Of a DNA stretch of 64,000 nt, positions 22,071 to 32,625 are shown piece after piece (the stretch's first letter is position 1; each line of letters starts with the position of its first letter). This DNA is from Argyresthia goedartella. Lineage: Eukaryota > Arthropoda > Insecta > Lepidoptera > Argyresthiidae. The DNA lies in assembly GCA_949825045.1 (NCBI GenBank), contig OX463813.1, positions 24,658,001 to 24,722,000 of the forward strand, in the 5' to 3' direction. Under the pieces are notes generated by a model, which did no database searches, was not told where the DNA came from, and saw only the letters and a program-made list of their open reading frames with translations. The translations under genes were made by a program, and so were the position numbers.

Positions 22071-22803
22071 ATTTCAGTAAACAAAAACTGTCACTTTCAA
22101 AGTACTCACACTAATGCAATTTCACCATATAGTTTGTTTAAAAATGAATTATTTTATTCTAACCTCGAAATAGGTAAACAATCACAATAACGGGAGTCAA
22201 TTAACACGTGACACGAATGCAAAAAAGATCTTCATAGTTCTTCATAAGTTTGACCGCGCGCGAGAGAGACAGGCAGACTATTCTTGATGTCCATGCACTG
22301 CAACGTCACGCCGTGCGCTTATCCACAGACACTACACAAGCGCAACGTGTTAAATGTGTTGAACGCGCCAGCTTTGGTTAACCGACCTGTACTTGACGCT
22401 CATTTTGACATAAAGAAGCTCATTAATGTCTCCACAGATTTTACACGAATTTGAGTTTCAGTGCAAGTGTCCGTATGCATCTCGATAACCAAATACGCAC
22501 GATACTAAAAGCATACTCAGTGTCGTGTCAATTCCATAGTGACGGCTGTTGCAGTGTCGTGCGGGTTTCATCACGCACGCGGGATTTACTATGGGATTGA
22601 CCCCGCTCGCGGGTTTTGCCAGTATGGCGCCCCGCGTCCTGACAAATACTCACGACACAGAAAGAGCGCTAAATGCCGCGTGCGCGACGAAACCGCATAC
22701 ACTGAAAAGGCCTTAAGATCGAGTTTTATCGGTGTAGGAGGGGTGTAAGCTAGTGTTGCTAAACCCGACGTTGCAAAGATTACGAGTATTATATAAGTAT
22801 ATT
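22071..22803. other. No gene; one short shared repeat
   Basis: GTGTCGTGCGGGTTTCATCA followed by CGCACGCGGGATTT near 22553 recurs in similar form near 39641 (GTGTCATGCGGGTTTCACGC). The 69-aa and 101-aa frames here are antisense to each other and run into the SINE. Confidence 0.4.
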
Positions 22804-22998
22804 GACGACTTCTGTGGTGCTGCGCCAGTGGCTCTGCCTCCATGCGGGAGCTCCCGGATTCAATCCCCGGCTGGGGATAAAGAAAAAACCCCATGTCTTG
22901 GATGTTTATATGTGTGTGATGTCGCTGTTTCTGGTTCCCACAACACAGGCTATCCTAGTGTGGAGTCAGAAGCAATGTATGTTCCTGTAGGTAAATGT
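22804..22998 (+). repeat. SINE-A, full-length copy
   Basis: Head GACGACTTCTGTGGTGCTGC, B-box position CCCGGATTCAATCCCCGGC, GGGGATAAAGAAAAAACCCC, CTTGGATGTTTATATGTGTG, TTTCTGGTTCCCACAACACA, GGCTATCCTAGTGTGGAGTC and AGAAGCAATGTATGTTCCTG. Confidence 0.8.
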
Positions 22999-23074
22999 TT
23001 AAAATTATGCCTATGTAGGTTTAGGTAGATTTTTTAAGGGAAATATTAAACTGCACACCAAAAATACTGATTTG

Positions 23075-23290
23075 CACAGCAAATGTCAGGGCATAATGCT
23101 GCGGTAGCTTAGGCCAAGGGTAAAGAGGGTGACCGAAGCGAAGCCCCCATTATCCTTCGTGTTAGGTTGAACATGCAAGAATAACAAAAAATACTTAAAA
23201 CATAAACTTGAGTACACATAAAATATTTAAAACATAAAAAAGTGTTTTTGCTGATCTTTTTTTGCTGTGCAAATCAATATTTTTGATGTG
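23075..23290 (-). repeat. Dispersed repeat, orientation 2
   Basis: Reverse complement of the module at 14735-14910. GGGCATAATGCTGCGGTAGC, GACCGAAGCGAAGCCCCCAT and AAATACTTAAAACATAAACT all match. Confidence 0.65.
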
Positions 23291-24510
23291 CGATTAAATA
23301 CTAGCCGAATTATTATATCGCATCTGTGCTCTGCGCCTTCAATTTTCATAACAATCGTTAATGTGCTGAGCACACCTTTAACACGAAAGGTTCAGGCTAA
23401 AAGCGAATTTTATTTAGTATCTTTAACTAGACCCTCGTTGTTTCGCTAATTTGGATAATAATTTGGTTTAAAAACGCTTTTGGCTAAAGGGTATTAATGA
23501 AATTATTGAGGTTGGGGCCAGAAGCAATGTTATAAAGCCTGCATACAAAGTTACTTTTTAGCTAAACAACAGTTTCATGGGTAATGTTGTCCAACAAATT
23601 ATGGTACTGTTTTAGCTAACAGCATACTCACAAAATACCACAATTAACTGACACTCTAGACAGTTCAGGTGGGTCAGAGATGAAAGAATTTGAGGTATGC
23701 ACTGCAGATGAACCGCTACCATGATAAGCTAAACGACATTAATTTCAAACGTTGAACTTATTAGTCTATGGTTGCACGCAATAAGTAAGCATCGGTAACC
23801 CAATCACGAGCATACAGTGGTAGACAGGAGTCAATGACCGCTATCGCGAAATGACAGTAACAAACCGGAACAAATATGCAGTTATGTAACTGGAACTGAG
23901 GTTTATGCCGACTGTAAACTGAAGTTATTGCTTGAAGTGACTTCTCGTATATCCCAACTTGTGTCGATAGTCCGGAACATATCATGCTTAACACGTAGGT
24001 ACTTGAAATTGAAGCCATTCTTTGAAAAAGATAGGGGTTGTTTTCAGTGAAAACTCTGTTATATCGACTTAACAATAACAATACTTGTTTTCCTGGACAT
24101 ACTGAGTAAACAAACATAAACATTGCTCTGGGCTCTGTCTCCACTATAGGATGCCCTATCTTCACCGATGAAAATTGTCAATAAAACGAGACATCGTTAG
24201 TCATTATAAAAATAAGAGAGTAAAATACCCGATTGCAAATTTTTAATAGTCCACTGTTCGTTCAACATCTTGCGAGTTAGATTAATGTGTGTTTAAGGGT
24301 GCCGCTCGAAATTGAGCGACTATGATTTCGACCTAACCTACCGGGGTTAGGTCGAACCCTTAGAATTTAACGACACCTCTGTATTACATTATACATGGCC
24401 GATTCCACCTACCTAGGTTGAGTCAAATTCCAGGGATTTATAATCTTTGGACCTATCGTCAAAAGTCAAGTCAAATCAAAATGTCTTTATAACTGTAGAT
24501 ATTTACATAT
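23291..24510. other. No gene recognised; short hairpin and SINE scrap
   Basis: A minus-strand frame of 134 aa (23761-24165) overlaps a decayed SINE-A tail (CATTGCTCTGGGCTCTG near 24122) and is unlikely to be a gene. TTCGACCTAACC (24327-24338) pairs exactly with 24345-24356. The rest is unassigned. Confidence 0.4.
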
Positions 24511-24762
24511 GAGCTCCGTGGTCAAATGGTTTTCACGCTTGCTTCTCACACAGGAGATACAGTTGAGTACTGTATCGGACGTTCAGTGTTTCGGATGACA
24601 CGTTAAGCTGTAGGTACGACCCGGCTACTATAGCTACTTGGTAGTAGTAGTGGTAAAACCTCTCCATCAACCCGCACTGAGCCAGCGTGGTGGAGTATGG
24701 CTTTATCTTGCTCGTATCCGGGTAAAAGCTCGTGCCCCTCGGTGGGACATTAATGGGCTACA
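24511..24762 (+). repeat. SINE-C, full-length reference copy
   Basis: Head GAGCTCCGTGGTCAAATGG, CTTCTCACACAGGAGATAC, TTTCGGATGACACGTTAAGC, GACCCGGCTACTATAGCTAC, CCCGCACTGAGCCAGCGTGG, GTATCCGGGTAAAAGC and CGTGCCCCTCGGTGGGAC. It is tRNA-related at the head and of a type well known in moths. Its head resembles that of SINE-B, so the two families are probably related. Confidence 0.75.
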
Positions 24763-24898
24763 TTCATTAATTTACAGATGCTTAGCAAATTTCATTTTTT
24801 GTCTCTTCTCTACATTGGACCACTGTGGGAGAAGCATGGCGATGAAACTCCCTCAGATTGATTTTCAGATCTCTTTAAAAAAAATCGTCATCATCATA

Positions 24899-25124
24899 CT
24901 CAGTCTACATCTACCCACTGCAGGGCGCAGGCCTCTTCTATGTAGCGCCATTCCACTCGGTCCTGTACCCACAGTATCCATTGAGATTCTGCCGACTTGG
25001 TTTCATCATCAGACCATGGTCCAGGGTGTCTGCCCACTGGCTGGCTCGCTCCTCTTGGCCACCACTCTGAGACTGCCTTGGTCCACCGTCCATCATGCCG
25101 TCTTGCTAAGCGCCCTCCACACAT
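24899..25124 (-). pseudogene. RTE-clade LINE, ORF2 C-terminus
   Basis: About 74 codons on the minus strand end in a stop with RRHDGRWTKAVSEWWPRG, VGRHPGPWSDD and WVQDRVEWRYIEEACALQWV. This is the typical C-terminal tail of RTE-type ORF2 proteins (VGRP..RW.DD, QDR..W...EEA..QW), followed on that strand by CATCAT-type 3' sequence. The RT and endonuclease are absent, as expected for a 5'-truncated insertion. The 182-aa frame opposite is its shadow. Confidence 0.75.
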
Positions 25125-26002
25125 CTACATCTTTATCCTCTTGGCCGGCACAGGCTTGCAGAGTTTTCACTGGTTTTGGACTTTAATAGGATTGAAAATA
25201 CGGTGGTGTATATGTCCACTGACAGCTAAGGAGTTACAGCATAAATGGGAGTTCAGCATGAGTTTGAGTGTCTGTTAGAGTTTGAGTTGTCGGTTGTGCA
25301 TCCGGGCCAAAGTATTATGTTGAAATACTGAAAGATTATGAGCGACTAGCACTATGAAAGGAAGTGTAAGCAGAAGTGAAAAAGTGAAAGTTAAAGATTG
25401 TAAAGAAGTTGTTCCTTTAAACCTCTTACCTGGGTAGCTACCTATCGCCGCCTCCTCAAGTACCAGTTTCTTTTTTAAAAACCTCAAGTTGTAATTGCTG
25501 CCTCCGCTTATTTTCGTGGCCGCAGCCTTACACGAGTGACAGTAAAATAAATTCTCATAATGATATTACTTTGTATTGCCTCTAATAAAGTAGTCAGATA
25601 ATCGTAACTTAGTAGTTAAATTTTAATCTTTTATTTATTTATGTGTGTGGTCTTAATGATTTATTGGGTCTGATGTGGTTATCAAATTCATATCTCACGG
25701 ATTAGATTTTATACAGGGTCATAGTTGGGCCCCTAGCCAAAAGTAAATATGGTTTATACCCTTTTCTCGAACATATTCCCATGATCGCGGTATGATGTGA
25801 ATAAATAAACGGTAGCAGTCGCTAGCGTCTCAATAAACATTTTATCGTCCGCACATTGGCCTGAACCGAAGCAAACTGGTCGATCTTCCCACTAGTGGGC
25901 GGCAACACAATACTCTGGCTACATTGGCCAATACCACTTATGGCAAATTGCAGTGGGGACAATGCAACGTGAATGTGTTGGCGAGCCTGAAGATCAGCCA
26001 TC
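25125..26002. other. No gene recognised
   Basis: Short unassigned frames only; AT-rich apart from the RTE edge. Confidence 0.4.
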
Positions 26003-26075
26003 ATGTAAAATGGAGCATTATCTGGCTAATTGTGGGCACACCTGAGCCTCTGCCACCCTGTATGGGAAAAGAGAA
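26003..26075 (+). repeat. SINE-B tail fragment
   Basis: GTGGGCACACCTGAGCCTCT followed by GCCACCCTGTATGGGAAAA matches the SINE-B tail. Confidence 0.55.
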
Positions 26076-26126
26076 AGATAAACATAACATTAACATTTGT
26101 ATGCAGGTAAATACATTGCTTATTAT

Positions 26127-26291
26127 ATATTGTATCCTAGTGTGGGGCCACCACACTAGGATACAATATGTCGTGGGAACCAGAAATATCTAAGATCTGG
26201 GTTTTTTTTTCATTATCCACAGCCGGGGATCGAACCTGGTACCTTTCGCATGGCAGGCAGAGCCACTAACGCAGCGCCACAGAGGTTGTCA
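26127..26291 (-). repeat. SINE-A with fold-back at its 3' end
   Basis: A minus-strand SINE-A (head with GGCGCTGCG near 26280, B box GGTTCGATCC, GGCTGTGGATAATG, GGTTCCCACG) ends in an inverted duplication. Arm 26127-26145 pairs perfectly with 26151-26169 around GGCCA, so the CCTAGTGTGG tail appears twice, head to head. Confidence 0.75.
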
Positions 26292-27414
26292 CATGTGAGG
26301 GTAAATTTCTTCGTTAAATTTATTTCTCTGCAATATTATTGATTACGTCTGATTGATTGAAACGTCTATACGTTGGCCACGAAAATCACGACTAACCAAA
26401 TAACCACACGGTGGGGTTTAAGGGCGTAAATATTCCCCAAACTATTAGTCGGGATGGTCTACACCACACAGGGTTGCCAGATTACAATAAAACAAAATAA
26501 ATAAATCTAGCCCATTAATGTCCCCACCGAGGGGCGCACGCCTTTGCCCGGATGCGAGTAATTCATAATTCATAATTAATTTAATACACACAAATAATTC
26601 GCAAAGAAAGGTTGATCGCTGAGCACAAGTTAGGTTGAACCAGATTATAAAACTTTAAAATGCTGATTTCTACTTAAAATACTGGCATGCAAAAAGTACC
26701 CGTACGTGGCTATTACTTATTAAAATCAATGTTTTTTTTTGTTGTAACAATAGTGGCAGAAACTATCATGGGGAAACCTTCATACCCAGAGCTGCGTCGA
26801 TGGGCTATCCTCTTGTCCAGCAAAATAAAGTATTTAGTTAGTGCCTGGAATGCTAATTCATTTACATAGATTATTTTGAAAACCCCCATCCACTTTTCAA
26901 TTCCGGCCAGGATTCTGGGGCCGAAAAAAAATCTTACATATCAAGACAAATCCCGACGTTTGGCAACCCTATCCACACCCATGTTTATGTAAGGGATAGC
27001 ATTACTAAAGTGAGTCAACAAGGAATAACAGCTTCTTGTTGTGCCCTCAAGTGTCATCTTGTTTCATTTTTGATGGATAGCCTGAGGGAGTGGGAATAAT
27101 AAACGTTGGGAGGGTCATTGCTTTGTAGGTGTTCGAGGACTTTTATTTTTGGGGTGTATGAATAGAAAATCCACCATACTACCAAAACCAATTGGGTATT
27201 TGACTGGGAAATTTGTCAATTTAATATTAGAACATGTCCTATCTCATCCATACTTTTGATGCTGGAAGAGTTCTCTTGTTAGAGATAAGCTCGCCTTTAT
27301 ATATGTTTTATGTCATAACTTTTCTGTAGGTACGATATTATTATCATTATGTCTGAACTACAAAAAGGCTGGAGAATATCCTAATCGTGTAACAAAAAAG
27401 AATGCTAGTACACT
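26292..27414. other. No gene; SINE-C scrap at 26515-26570
   Basis: On the minus strand GTCCCCACCGAGGGGCGCAC, as printed on plus, corresponds to the SINE-C 3' end (CCTCGGTGGGGAC). The remaining sequence is AT-rich with no recognisable frame. Confidence 0.45.
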
Positions 27415-27560
27415 TTAACAGTACAAAACAACTCCACGCCATACAATACGGTTTCACTAGCGGTACATCAACTGCGGATGCAGGCATTACCCTTATATCT
27501 CATATATTCTCTGCATAGGAGGCCGCACAGGATGCTATCGGCGTTTTTTGCGATCTATAA
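27415..27560 (+). pseudogene. Jockey-type reverse transcriptase fragment
   Basis: One plus-strand frame reads QLHAIQYGFTSGTSTADAG, ITLISHIFSA, a stop, then EAAQDAIGVFCDL. This is the RT block leading to the first catalytic Asp (usually GVFCDLSKAFD). The frame then dissolves into TAA repeats just before AKAFD would be expected. About 45 codons remain. Confidence 0.65.
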
Positions 27561-27694
27561 TAATAATAAGGTATCTTGGACACTATTTACACACATTGAT
27601 CTAGCCCCAAACTAGGATTCCCTGTATCTTGGGTACTACACAACGATACACATATGTACTTATGTATATATATATATTTATATGTGACTCAATT

Positions 27695-27905
27695 CTAATA
27701 TCAAGTCGAAGTCGAAATGACGTTCTATTCGAAATTGAATGTCTCTAATGTCAGTCGAGATGACGTTCTATTCGATATTAAATGTCAATGCCGCAATGCC
27801 GGTCGTAACATGTGGTTCCTGAACACATCATAGAAAGCCTATAATATATGTCTAGATAAAGCAGTGTATGTAACTGTACATAATTAGACATTAAAATACT
27901 CGTGT
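27695..27905 (+). repeat. LINE 3'-end repeat
   Basis: TGTGGTTCCTGAACACATCA, GTGTATGTAACTGTACATAA and ACATTAAAATACTCGTGTGA match 9515-9690 and 50538-50757. Preceding it, TGACGTTCTATTCGA is duplicated at about 27718 and 27762. Confidence 0.6.
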
Positions 27906-27918
27906 GATCTTATTACAA

Positions 27919-28325
27919 GGCGTGCCTTTTAAGTTCTGTCGTTTACATATTTGGCGCCAATTTTGAATTTAGAACTGTTCAATATGAAAATTTGTTAGGG
28001 TTTAGAATATCAAAACAATTGAAAAAAATTAAATTAATGCATTTTTTCAGTCCCAGCCTTGTTTTGAAACTGTTAGGTCACGAAAACGTAGACATTGTTA
28101 ACCATCCACCATACAGTCCTGACCTAAGCAATAACGATTTCTTTTCGGCGCTTTTAAATCAGCCATATTAAACAACCCCACTTAGCAGTGGAATAAATGT
28201 TTTAATAACTGGTTCAAGCGAATGGAAAAGTGTAATAGACTACATGGTGAATACTTTGAAAAACAATAAAAGGGTCTAGTTGTTTTTTTGTTCTTCAAAC
28301 GACAGAACTTAATCAATCAAAAGGC
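27919..28325 (+). mobile_element. mariner copy A, internally deleted
   Basis: The left end GGCGTGCCTTTTAAGTTCTG and right end AAACGACAGAACTT (28297-28310) are inverted copies; the right end carries an extra AATCAATC. Between them the 5' UTR is joined directly to the last transposase codons (ENVDIVNHPPYSPDLSNNDF, with the third catalytic Asp) and the 3' region. The catalytic core is gone, so this copy is non-autonomous. It contains an unoccupied version of the site where piggyBac sits in copy B. Confidence 0.75.
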
Positions 28326-29027
28326 GGCCCGCGTCAGATGGTGTAAGAAAACTCTTCAAAGGTTCAACCGATGAGAGTCAAATCACGTCTACGATATCGC
28401 CAGCGGTGACGAATCTTGGATCTATGCCTACGAACCTGGTTACAAACAACAATCCACAATCTGGGTCTTCCAAGACGTGCCAAAGCCGACTAAAGTTGTT
28501 CGCTCTCGAAGCACTTCAAAGAAGATGGTGGCTACGTTCGTGGCGAAAACCGGTCATATTGCGCCAATTGCATTTGAAGATTATAGAACGGTTAATGCAG
28601 AGTGGTATACCACAGTTTGTTTACACCATGACAACGCAAGCCCACACGCTCTTGTCAAACGATTGAGTCTTTGAAGCAGGAAAACGTAGACATTGTTGAC
28701 CATCCACCATACAGTCCTGACCTAAGCAATAACGACGGCAATTTCTTTTCGACGCTTTTAAATCAGCCATATTAACCCATATATGCCCAGAACTATTTTT
28801 TTATTTGGTACCTCCAACACCTACTGTTTCGAAAACGAAACAAAAATTGTCGCTTTCGTTGCAGTTCATCAACTAGTACATTTCGCTCGAAAAGTGCATC
28901 TTACTGCCATCTATGTCAAGATTAAGGTACTTCCCTCTAATTGTGATTGAATATTTAGGACTAACGCCATTTTTTTTTCGGTAATGAGTCAGTGCAAGTT
29001 GTGACTTGATTTAGATACGTGGAAATC

Positions 29028-31036
29028 ATGGCGTCTGCAACAAAAAAGTGAGTAACTTTGCAAATTAACATAAGTTTACATGTTTTGTGTTTTTCATAAT
29101 AAAGTTAGATAAGTGTAGAATTTATTTGTGTACTTGTGATAAGTAAATAATTGTATATAGATGCCCAAAAAGCGTGTAATTAAACAGTGTTTCGAAAACG
29201 ATACATTGGGAAAATACACGGCATGCATTATACCAAATATGCATTTTGTATTTCAGGAGGTGCAAGCCGTTGACGACCAATGAAATTGTTGACATTATCA
29301 ATGATTTGGACTCGAACGATGATGCGGCAGGTGTGGATGTCTATATAGACCCTCCCGGCGATGGATTAGTTTCAGACTCGGACTCTGGCGATGAGACAAA
29401 CGTAAGTTTTGAGAACTTATCAAGAAGACAACTTCTGGCACCTGCCGAACTGGTACTTCAAGGGGTTCATGGCGATGATGACTGTCTGTTTGATGAAGAA
29501 GATGATGTTCCACTTTCGTCTATACAAGACCGCGAATCAGAATTTGGATCGTCGAGTCAACCACGACGGCCAAGACCACGTAAATGGGTGAAAAGGGACT
29601 TACTTGTAGGTACAATGGATGAAGAGTGGATTGTACCGCCTCCAAGATCTGTGGTGACCGTATCAGATGCGTCGGAGCCAATCGATTTCTTCGAATTATT
29701 TTTTAGCCACGAAGTGATCATTCATATTGTTCGACACACTGTCGTTTATGCTGTAGAAAAAGGAAACATGGCATTCACCTTGTCTGATGATGAAATGTAT
29801 TGCTTCATAGGCATTCTCATATTGACAGGCTATTGTCCACTGCCTCGACGACGTATGTATTGGGAGAGTAATGAAGATACTCACAATTTGTTGATTGCTA
29901 AATGTATGCGACGAAACCGCTTTGAAGAGATTTTACGATATTTCCATGTGGCTGATAACTCAAATTTAGTGCCCGGTGACAAAATGGCCAAAGTGCGCCC
30001 TTTCAGTGACATGCTGAACAAAAAATTCCTGCAATATGCAATGATTGAAAAGAATATTAGCATAGATGAATCCATGATCCCTTATTATGGCAGACATGGC
30101 TGTAAACAGCACATTAGAGGAAAACCAATCCGATTCGGTTTCAAAACATGGGTAGCGGCTTTGCGTCTAGGATACTGCTTACATGCTGATCTTTACCAAG
30201 GTAAATCTGAAAGAGTCAGGGTCGGATTAGGGCAACACGTCGTACAAAAACTGATGAATGAGGTCAAAGCTGTATACGAAGATACAAAGTTCTCCGTTTA
30301 TATCGACAACTTTTTCACAGGGTTACCCCTGATTTCTGAAATGAAGGAACAGAATGTTCTAGTCACGGGAACAGTACGAAACAACAGAACAGAAAAGTGT
30401 CCCTTGAAAGATGTGAATTTATGCAAGACAGAACAGAGAGGTTATCACGATAGTCGGTTGGATCAAAATAGTGGAATTTGTGCTGTACGCTGGAACGACA
30501 ACAGTGTAGTTACGTTGTTATCCAGTGAGTATGGCATCGCACCTCTGCGAACAGCAAATAGATACTCAGCTGCGCAAAAGAAAAGGGTGGATGTGCCACA
30601 ACCTGACGTTGTTTATCAATACAATCGCTTCATGGGCGGAGTAGATCGCTTGGACGCTAATATTGGTACTTACAGAATTGCAATAAGAGGCAAAAAATGG
30701 TACATTCCAATAGCTTTCTGGTTTATTGATGTGACTGTTAACAATGCAACACTCCTCGCGCGAGAAGTTTGCAACGATGTAGACACACTGGAGTTTCGAC
30801 GTAGTGTTGCCCGGACCTTACTCCAAAGGTACGGCATTGATAAGCGCCGGCCAGGACCATCTAAAAGGGTTTTCACCACTGTTCCTCTCTCAGTGCGAAA
30901 GTTCAATGCTGATCACATGATTGATAAAGCACCGAGCCGACTCCGTTGTGCTTATTGCAAAAGCCTGACTATTTTTTGGTGTCGAAAGTGCCAGGTTAAC
31001 TTACATCCCAAATGTTTTAATTCGTTTCATTCCTAA
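29028..31036 (+). CDS. piggyBac transposase, probably two exons, apparently intact
   Basis: Transposases of this family cut and paste DNA at TTAA without leaving footprints. The long frame (29246-31036) has the DDE core: Asp in SIDESMIPYYGRH, Asp in YIDNFFTG, and two Asp in GGVDRLDAN. A C-terminal cysteine/histidine-rich finger follows (CAYCKSLTIFWCRKCQ, LHPKCFNSFH). The N-terminus is acidic. I propose that the true start is ATG 29028: exon 1 is 20 nt and is followed by a GTGAGT donor at 29048, and a pyrimidine-poor TATTTCAG acceptor ends at 29256. Splicing gives MASATKKRCKPL in frame, about 599 aa, against 596 aa from the intronic ATG at 29246. Piggybac proteins are usually about 550-600 aa. 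No stop or frameshift was seen; an AATAAA lies at 31081-31086. Confidence 0.92.
29048..29256 (+). other. Predicted intron in the piggyBac gene
   Basis: 209 bp, AT-rich, bounded by GTGAGT and TTTCAG. Removing it joins an upstream ATG to the long frame without a shift. It contains one TTCGAAAACG motif like those near the element ends. Confidence 0.6.
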
Positions 31037-31484
31037 ATTTTAAGTGTTCTATTATTAATTATTATAATTGTACCATTTAAAATAAATATAAATATAAAAA
31101 TATTATTATTTATTTACTCACAGTAAAGTAGTAGGTTAGGATAGGTAATAGCCCAATGTTTCGTTTTCGAACAGTAAAAAAAAAGGTATTTATCCAATAG
31201 CCACCTCAATGAAACTAGTTATAACGTTAATTAATATCTATCAGCACACACATATTCAAGTATAACAACAAATAGAAGTCCAAAATAATTCTGGGCATTA
31301 GAGTGTTTTGTTCGTTTTCGAATCAAGGGGCATATATGGGTTAAACAACCCCACTTAGGAGTGGAATAAATGTTTTAATAACTGGTTCGAGCGAATGGAA
31401 AAGTGTTATAGATTACGTGGTGAATACTTTGAAAAACAATAAAAGGGTCTAGTTGTTTTTTGTTCTTCAAACGACAGAACTTGA

Positions 31485-31651
31485 CAGAATAGGCACGTAT
31501 GAAACTCGCCCGTCGGCTCGTTTCATTAAAACCCCACGCTCGTATTTTAAAGCCTTTCATTATGTAACATTTACATAAACAACATTTGTGTAAATATGAC
31601 CAACATTTGATATCGAAATATTTTGACGTCACAAGGAAGTCAGTTTATAAA
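31485..31651. other. Scrap of LINE 3'-end repeat, inverted
   Basis: CCCACGCTCGTATTTTAAAG and CATTATGTAACATTTACATA resemble the end of the 27695-27905 repeat in opposite orientation. Confidence 0.35.
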
Positions 31652-31929
31652 GATCGGTCAAGTGAGAGTTGGACTCACACACGCAGGATCCGTACCATCG
31701 AACAAGAAAAATACGCAAAAAAATGCGCTTCTTTGTATGGAGACCCCATTTAATTTTTGAAATTGCGTGTAGTTAATTATTTATTGCTGTAGAAGTAACA
31801 GAAATACAAAGTCTGTAAACCTTTTAACTCGGATAATCTGTCATAGGAGAGCGTATGACAGTTTATCCGATAGAGCCCGCTGACGGTCAGGGCAGGCTTA
31901 GTAACAGGGCCCTTCGGGTACGGAACCCA
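31652..31929 (-). repeat. GGGTTCCG repeat, diverged inverted copy
   Basis: As printed on plus: CGGTCAAGTGAGAGTTGGAC, GAAGTAACAGAAATACAAAG, CTTAGTAACAGGGCCCTTCG and GGTACGGAACCC. Read on minus, the order matches 21009-21432. Confidence 0.6.
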
Positions 31930-31991
31930 GTAGGATATTCAGCGAGTGACTTAACTGTTGACAGGTCGTGATGAAGGAATTAGTGATTTCC

Positions 31992-32118
<127 letters not shown>

Positions 32119-32129
32119 CATTACGGCAT

Positions 32130-32625
32130 TGGTTTGATTCCCATACCATTACCTCATCAGATTCACTACCTTCGAGTTTATTTTGGCTCGCTGGAGTTTC
32201 TCCCATAGTAAATTATAATTTAGCTGGTTGAAAGCTCTGCTCAAGTCCAAAATAAGGCATTTACAGATGTTTCTCGGGCAGTCTCGTGTGCTCTAAAGTG
32301 CAGATAGCTCAAACACCTTACCCACGATGGTACCAGATGGAATAGGCCTATGATTACGAATTTAAGTAACGACATATCAGCTGTTTTATTATTGGGGACT
32401 GGAACCGCAAACCGTTTTTATAAGTTTTTTAAGAAGGTAACGGTGGTTTGCACAAGCACTGAACAGAGCAGATAACACACGATATATTTTATCCTCCGCA
32501 AATAGGGTGTGCTCGATACTGAGCTCATCAAATCCCGGCGACTTCCCGCTAATCATCGCCTGAAAACCTGAGCCACATCCTTCGCCGTAAAGTTGATGAC
32601 GTCACCCCTGTCGCTCCCAGCGCTC
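32130..32625 (-). pseudogene. Decayed LINE reverse transcriptase, N-terminal half
   Basis: The minus strand reads VINFTAKDVAQVFRR and then, shifting frame, MISGKSPGFDELSIEH, RNHRPISSGTIVGKVFE and CLILDLSRAFNQLNY. These parallel MVRGKSPGHDDLSIEH, NYRPISLATVIAKVLD and CYLDLSKAFDLVDY in the LINE at 56-64 kb, so it belongs to the same group. It has multiple stops, a deletion around QFGFRPG, and ends at the TAA microsatellite. Confidence 0.65.

Larger units (their letters stand above)
28776..31340 (+). mobile_element. Complete piggyBac-family transposon, 2565 bp
   Basis: Both ends carry the perfect 13-bp inverted repeat CCCATATATGCCC (28776-28788, and inverted at 31328-31340), flanked by TTAA on each side (28772-28775 and 31341-31344), the piggyBac target duplication. 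A second, internal inverted pair, ATGCCCAGAACTATTTT on the left and its near complement at 31282-31298, is offset asymmetrically: it overlaps the end repeat on the left and lies about 29 bp inside it on the right, as in canonical piggyBac. Additional TTTCGAAAACGA-type motifs (28826-28841, 29191-29200, 31158-31170, 31310-31322) may be protein-binding sites. The element carries one gene. Confidence 0.95.
28326..31484 (+). mobile_element. mariner copy B, 5'-truncated and split by piggyBac
   Basis: 28326-28771 and 31345-31484 together match a Tc1/mariner-superfamily element. Coding remnants read VYDIASGDESWIYAYEPGYK (first catalytic Asp), VPKPTKVVRSRSTSKKM, HHDNASPHAL (second Asp) and HPPYSPDLSNND (third). 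A TGA lies upstream of GDESW, and a stop and a frameshift follow KRLSL, so it is dead. The right terminal repeat AAACGACAGAACTT ends near 31482. The left part of the gene and the left terminal repeat are missing; it directly abuts copy A. Confidence 0.8.

Noticed and set aside
23761..24165. 134-aa minus-strand frame
   Set aside because: Begins within a decayed SINE-A tail and has no recognisable motif or codon pattern.
24638..25186. 182-aa plus-strand frame
   Set aside because: Covers a SINE-C 3' end and the antisense of the RTE C-terminus.
28406..28666. 86-aa plus-strand frame
   Set aside because: Out-of-phase reading of the mariner transposase remnant.
29246..29248. ATG 29246 as the piggyBac start
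   Set aside because: Possible, but it lies within the predicted intron just before the acceptor; the upstream spliced ATG gives a more typical basic start.
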